From Pseudonocardiales bacterium (lineage in GTDB: Bacteria > Actinomycetota > Actinomycetes > Mycobacteriales > Jatrophihabitantaceae): DNA of 6,151 nucleotides. A program made the position numbers and the translations under genes. The first letter of the stretch is position 1. Each line of letters starts with the position of its first letter. Below the pieces are notes generated by a model that did no database searches, was not told the DNA's origin, and saw only the letters and a list, made by a program, of their open reading frames with translations. The stretch spans positions 1 through 6,151 of the forward strand of contig JAVEEO010000342.1 of the NCBI GenBank assembly GCA_030840415.1, written 5' to 3'. Below are positions 5,162 to 6,151 of this stretch, piece by piece.

Positions 5162-6151
5162 ATGACCGGCATCTACCTGGTGCTGACGATCCTGGCGCTG
5201 CTGCTGGTGCCGGCGGCCGGGGCGCTGGCCGCGGTCGACGCCGCGCTGGCCCGGGTGTCGGTCGCCCGGGTCGAGGAGGAGTACGTCCGCGAGCGCCGGC
5301 GTGGCGCGGCGGCGCTGGCCCGGGTGCTGGCCGACCGGGCCCGGCACACCAACCTGATCCTGCTGCTGCGGGTCGCCGCCGAGCTCACCGCCACCGTGTT
5401 CGCCACCGTAGTGGCCACCTCCCAGTGGGGAACCAGCTGGCCGGTGGTGCTGCTCACCGTCGCGGTGATGGTGGTGATCTCCTACGTCCTGATCGGGGTC
5501 GGCCCGCGCACCATCGGTCGCCAGCACGCCTATCCGGTGGCCCTGATCGGCGCCGCCCCGGTGCTGGTGCTGGCCCGGATCTTCGGCCCGCTGGCCTCGC
5601 TGCTGATCCTGCTCGGCAACGCGATCACCCCGGGCAAGGGCTATCGCGAGGGCCCGTTCTCCTCCGAGGTCGAGATCCGCGAGCTGGTCGACCTCGCCGA
5701 GTCCCGCGGCGTCGTTGAGCGCGGCGAGCGGGAGATGATCCAGTCGGTCTTCGACCTCGGTGACACGATCGCCCGTGAGGTGATGGTGCCGCGCACCGAG
5801 GTGGTGTGGATCGAGAGCGCCAAGACCGTGCCGCAGGCGTTGGCGCTGGCGCTGCGGTCAGGCTTCAGCCGCATTCCCGTGGTGGCCGACAACGTCGATG
5901 ACGTCGTCGGCGTGGTGTACCTCAAGGATCTGGTGCGCCGCGCCCAGGATCAGGAACGGGCCCGGCAGACCAAGATCGAGGAGGTGATGCGGCCGGCCAC
6001 CTTCGTGCCGGAGTCCAAGCCGGTCGACGAGCTGCTGCGTGAGATGCAGGCCCACTACTCGCATCTGGCCATCGTCATCGACGAGTACGGCGGGACGGCC
6101 GGTCTCGTCACGATCGAGGACATCCTCGAGGAGATCGTCGGCGAGATCACC
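5162..6151 (+). CDS. CNNM/CorC-type membrane protein with CBS domains (3'-truncated by window edge)
   Basis: This is an integral membrane protein of the HlyC/CorC family (CNNM domain, formerly DUF21/UPF0053). Members are linked to Mg2+ or Co2+ transport or homeostasis; the older name hemolysin is not a function. ATG 5162 is the only possible start, since TAG 5150-5152 closes the frame upstream. The frame is open through 330 residues to the right edge. Hydrophobic segments lie at about residues 3-25, 63-86, 94-113 and 124-150. A cytoplasmic CBS pair follows: CBS1 about 205-265 (REVMVPRTEV from 206) and CBS2 from 272 (IEEVMRPATF...), with DEYGG at 307-311 and TIEDILEEIVGEI at the edge. The C-terminal CorC_HlyC domain, if present, is outside. 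The position where many relatives have a GELxPK-type motif reads GVGPRT (112-117). No clear Shine-Dalgarno; translation may be coupled to ybeY, 9 bp upstream. Confidence 0.92.
   Translation, partial: MTGIYLVLTILALLLVPAAGALAAVDAALARVSVARVEEEYVRERRRGAAALARVLADRARHTNLILLLRVAAELTATVFATVVATSQWGTSWPVVLLTVAVMVVISYVLIGVGPRTIGRQHAYPVALIGAAPVLVLARIFGPLASLLILLGNAITPGKGYREGPFSSEVEIRELVDLAESRGVVERGEREMIQSVFDLGDTIAREVMVPRTEVVWIESAKTVPQALALALRSGFSRIPVVADNVDDVVGVVYLKDLVRRAQDQERARQTKIEEVMRPATFVPESKPVDELLREMQAHYSHLAIVIDEYGGTAGLVTIEDILEEIVGEIT

Noticed and set aside
4364..5527. Minus-strand open frame (387 codons) opposite ybeY and the CNNM gene
   Set aside because: His/Gln/Gly/Arg-rich antisense product with no recognisable motif; the + strand genes explain the DNA.
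1..6151. Defence island, biosynthetic cluster, prophage, tRNA or rRNA genes, riboswitch
   Set aside because: All seven genes belong to known housekeeping families in a familiar actinomycete order, and I could recognise no RNA gene or riboswitch by eye. A covariance-model search would settle the RNA question.

Overview
The window is a run of conserved housekeeping genes, all on the + strand, from a G+C-rich bacterium. Gene order (hrcA - dnaJ2 - rsmE - HIT protein - phoH-like - ybeY - CNNM/CBS membrane protein), frequent GTG and TTG starts, and strong G/C bias at third codon positions point to a high-GC actinomycete (Actinomycetota). I cannot fix the genus from sequence alone.

Layout. Bases 1-890 hold the C-terminal ~295 residues of the heat-shock repressor HrcA; its start lies upstream. 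Bases 891-1053 are a regulatory gap with a perfect CIRCE operator (966-992), a candidate -10 box just upstream, and three imperfect ~17-nt direct repeats. dnaJ2 (1054-2187) and rsmE (2213-2944) follow closely and probably form one transcript. A 51-bp gap precedes a HIT-family protein (2996-3331) that looks leaderless. A 158-bp gap (3332-3489) with a likely promoter leads into the phoH/ybeZ-like ATPase (3490-4476). Between it and ybeY (4643-5152) lies an 83-bp unit in two near-identical tandem copies plus 14 bp of a third, and ybeY starts inside that third copy. Nine bases after ybeY begins a CNNM/CorC-type membrane protein with CBS domains (5162-6151), which runs off the right edge.

How the genes fit together. 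HrcA represses heat-shock genes through CIRCE, and the CIRCE copy here would place dnaJ2 under HrcA control from an internal promoter even though hrcA is immediately upstream. RsmE (16S rRNA U1498 methylation) and YbeY (rRNA maturation and quality control) act on the ribosome. PhoH/YbeZ is the usual YbeY partner, and the CorC/CNNM-type protein is a common downstream neighbour of ybeY. The theme is proteostasis plus ribosome maturation.

I found no defence system, secondary-metabolite cluster, phage, transposase, RNA gene or CRISPR. The least ordinary element is the 83-bp tandem repeat at the phoH-ybeY junction. It rebuilds a stop-start (TGAGTG) at every boundary and supplies ybeY with its Shine-Dalgarno sequence.
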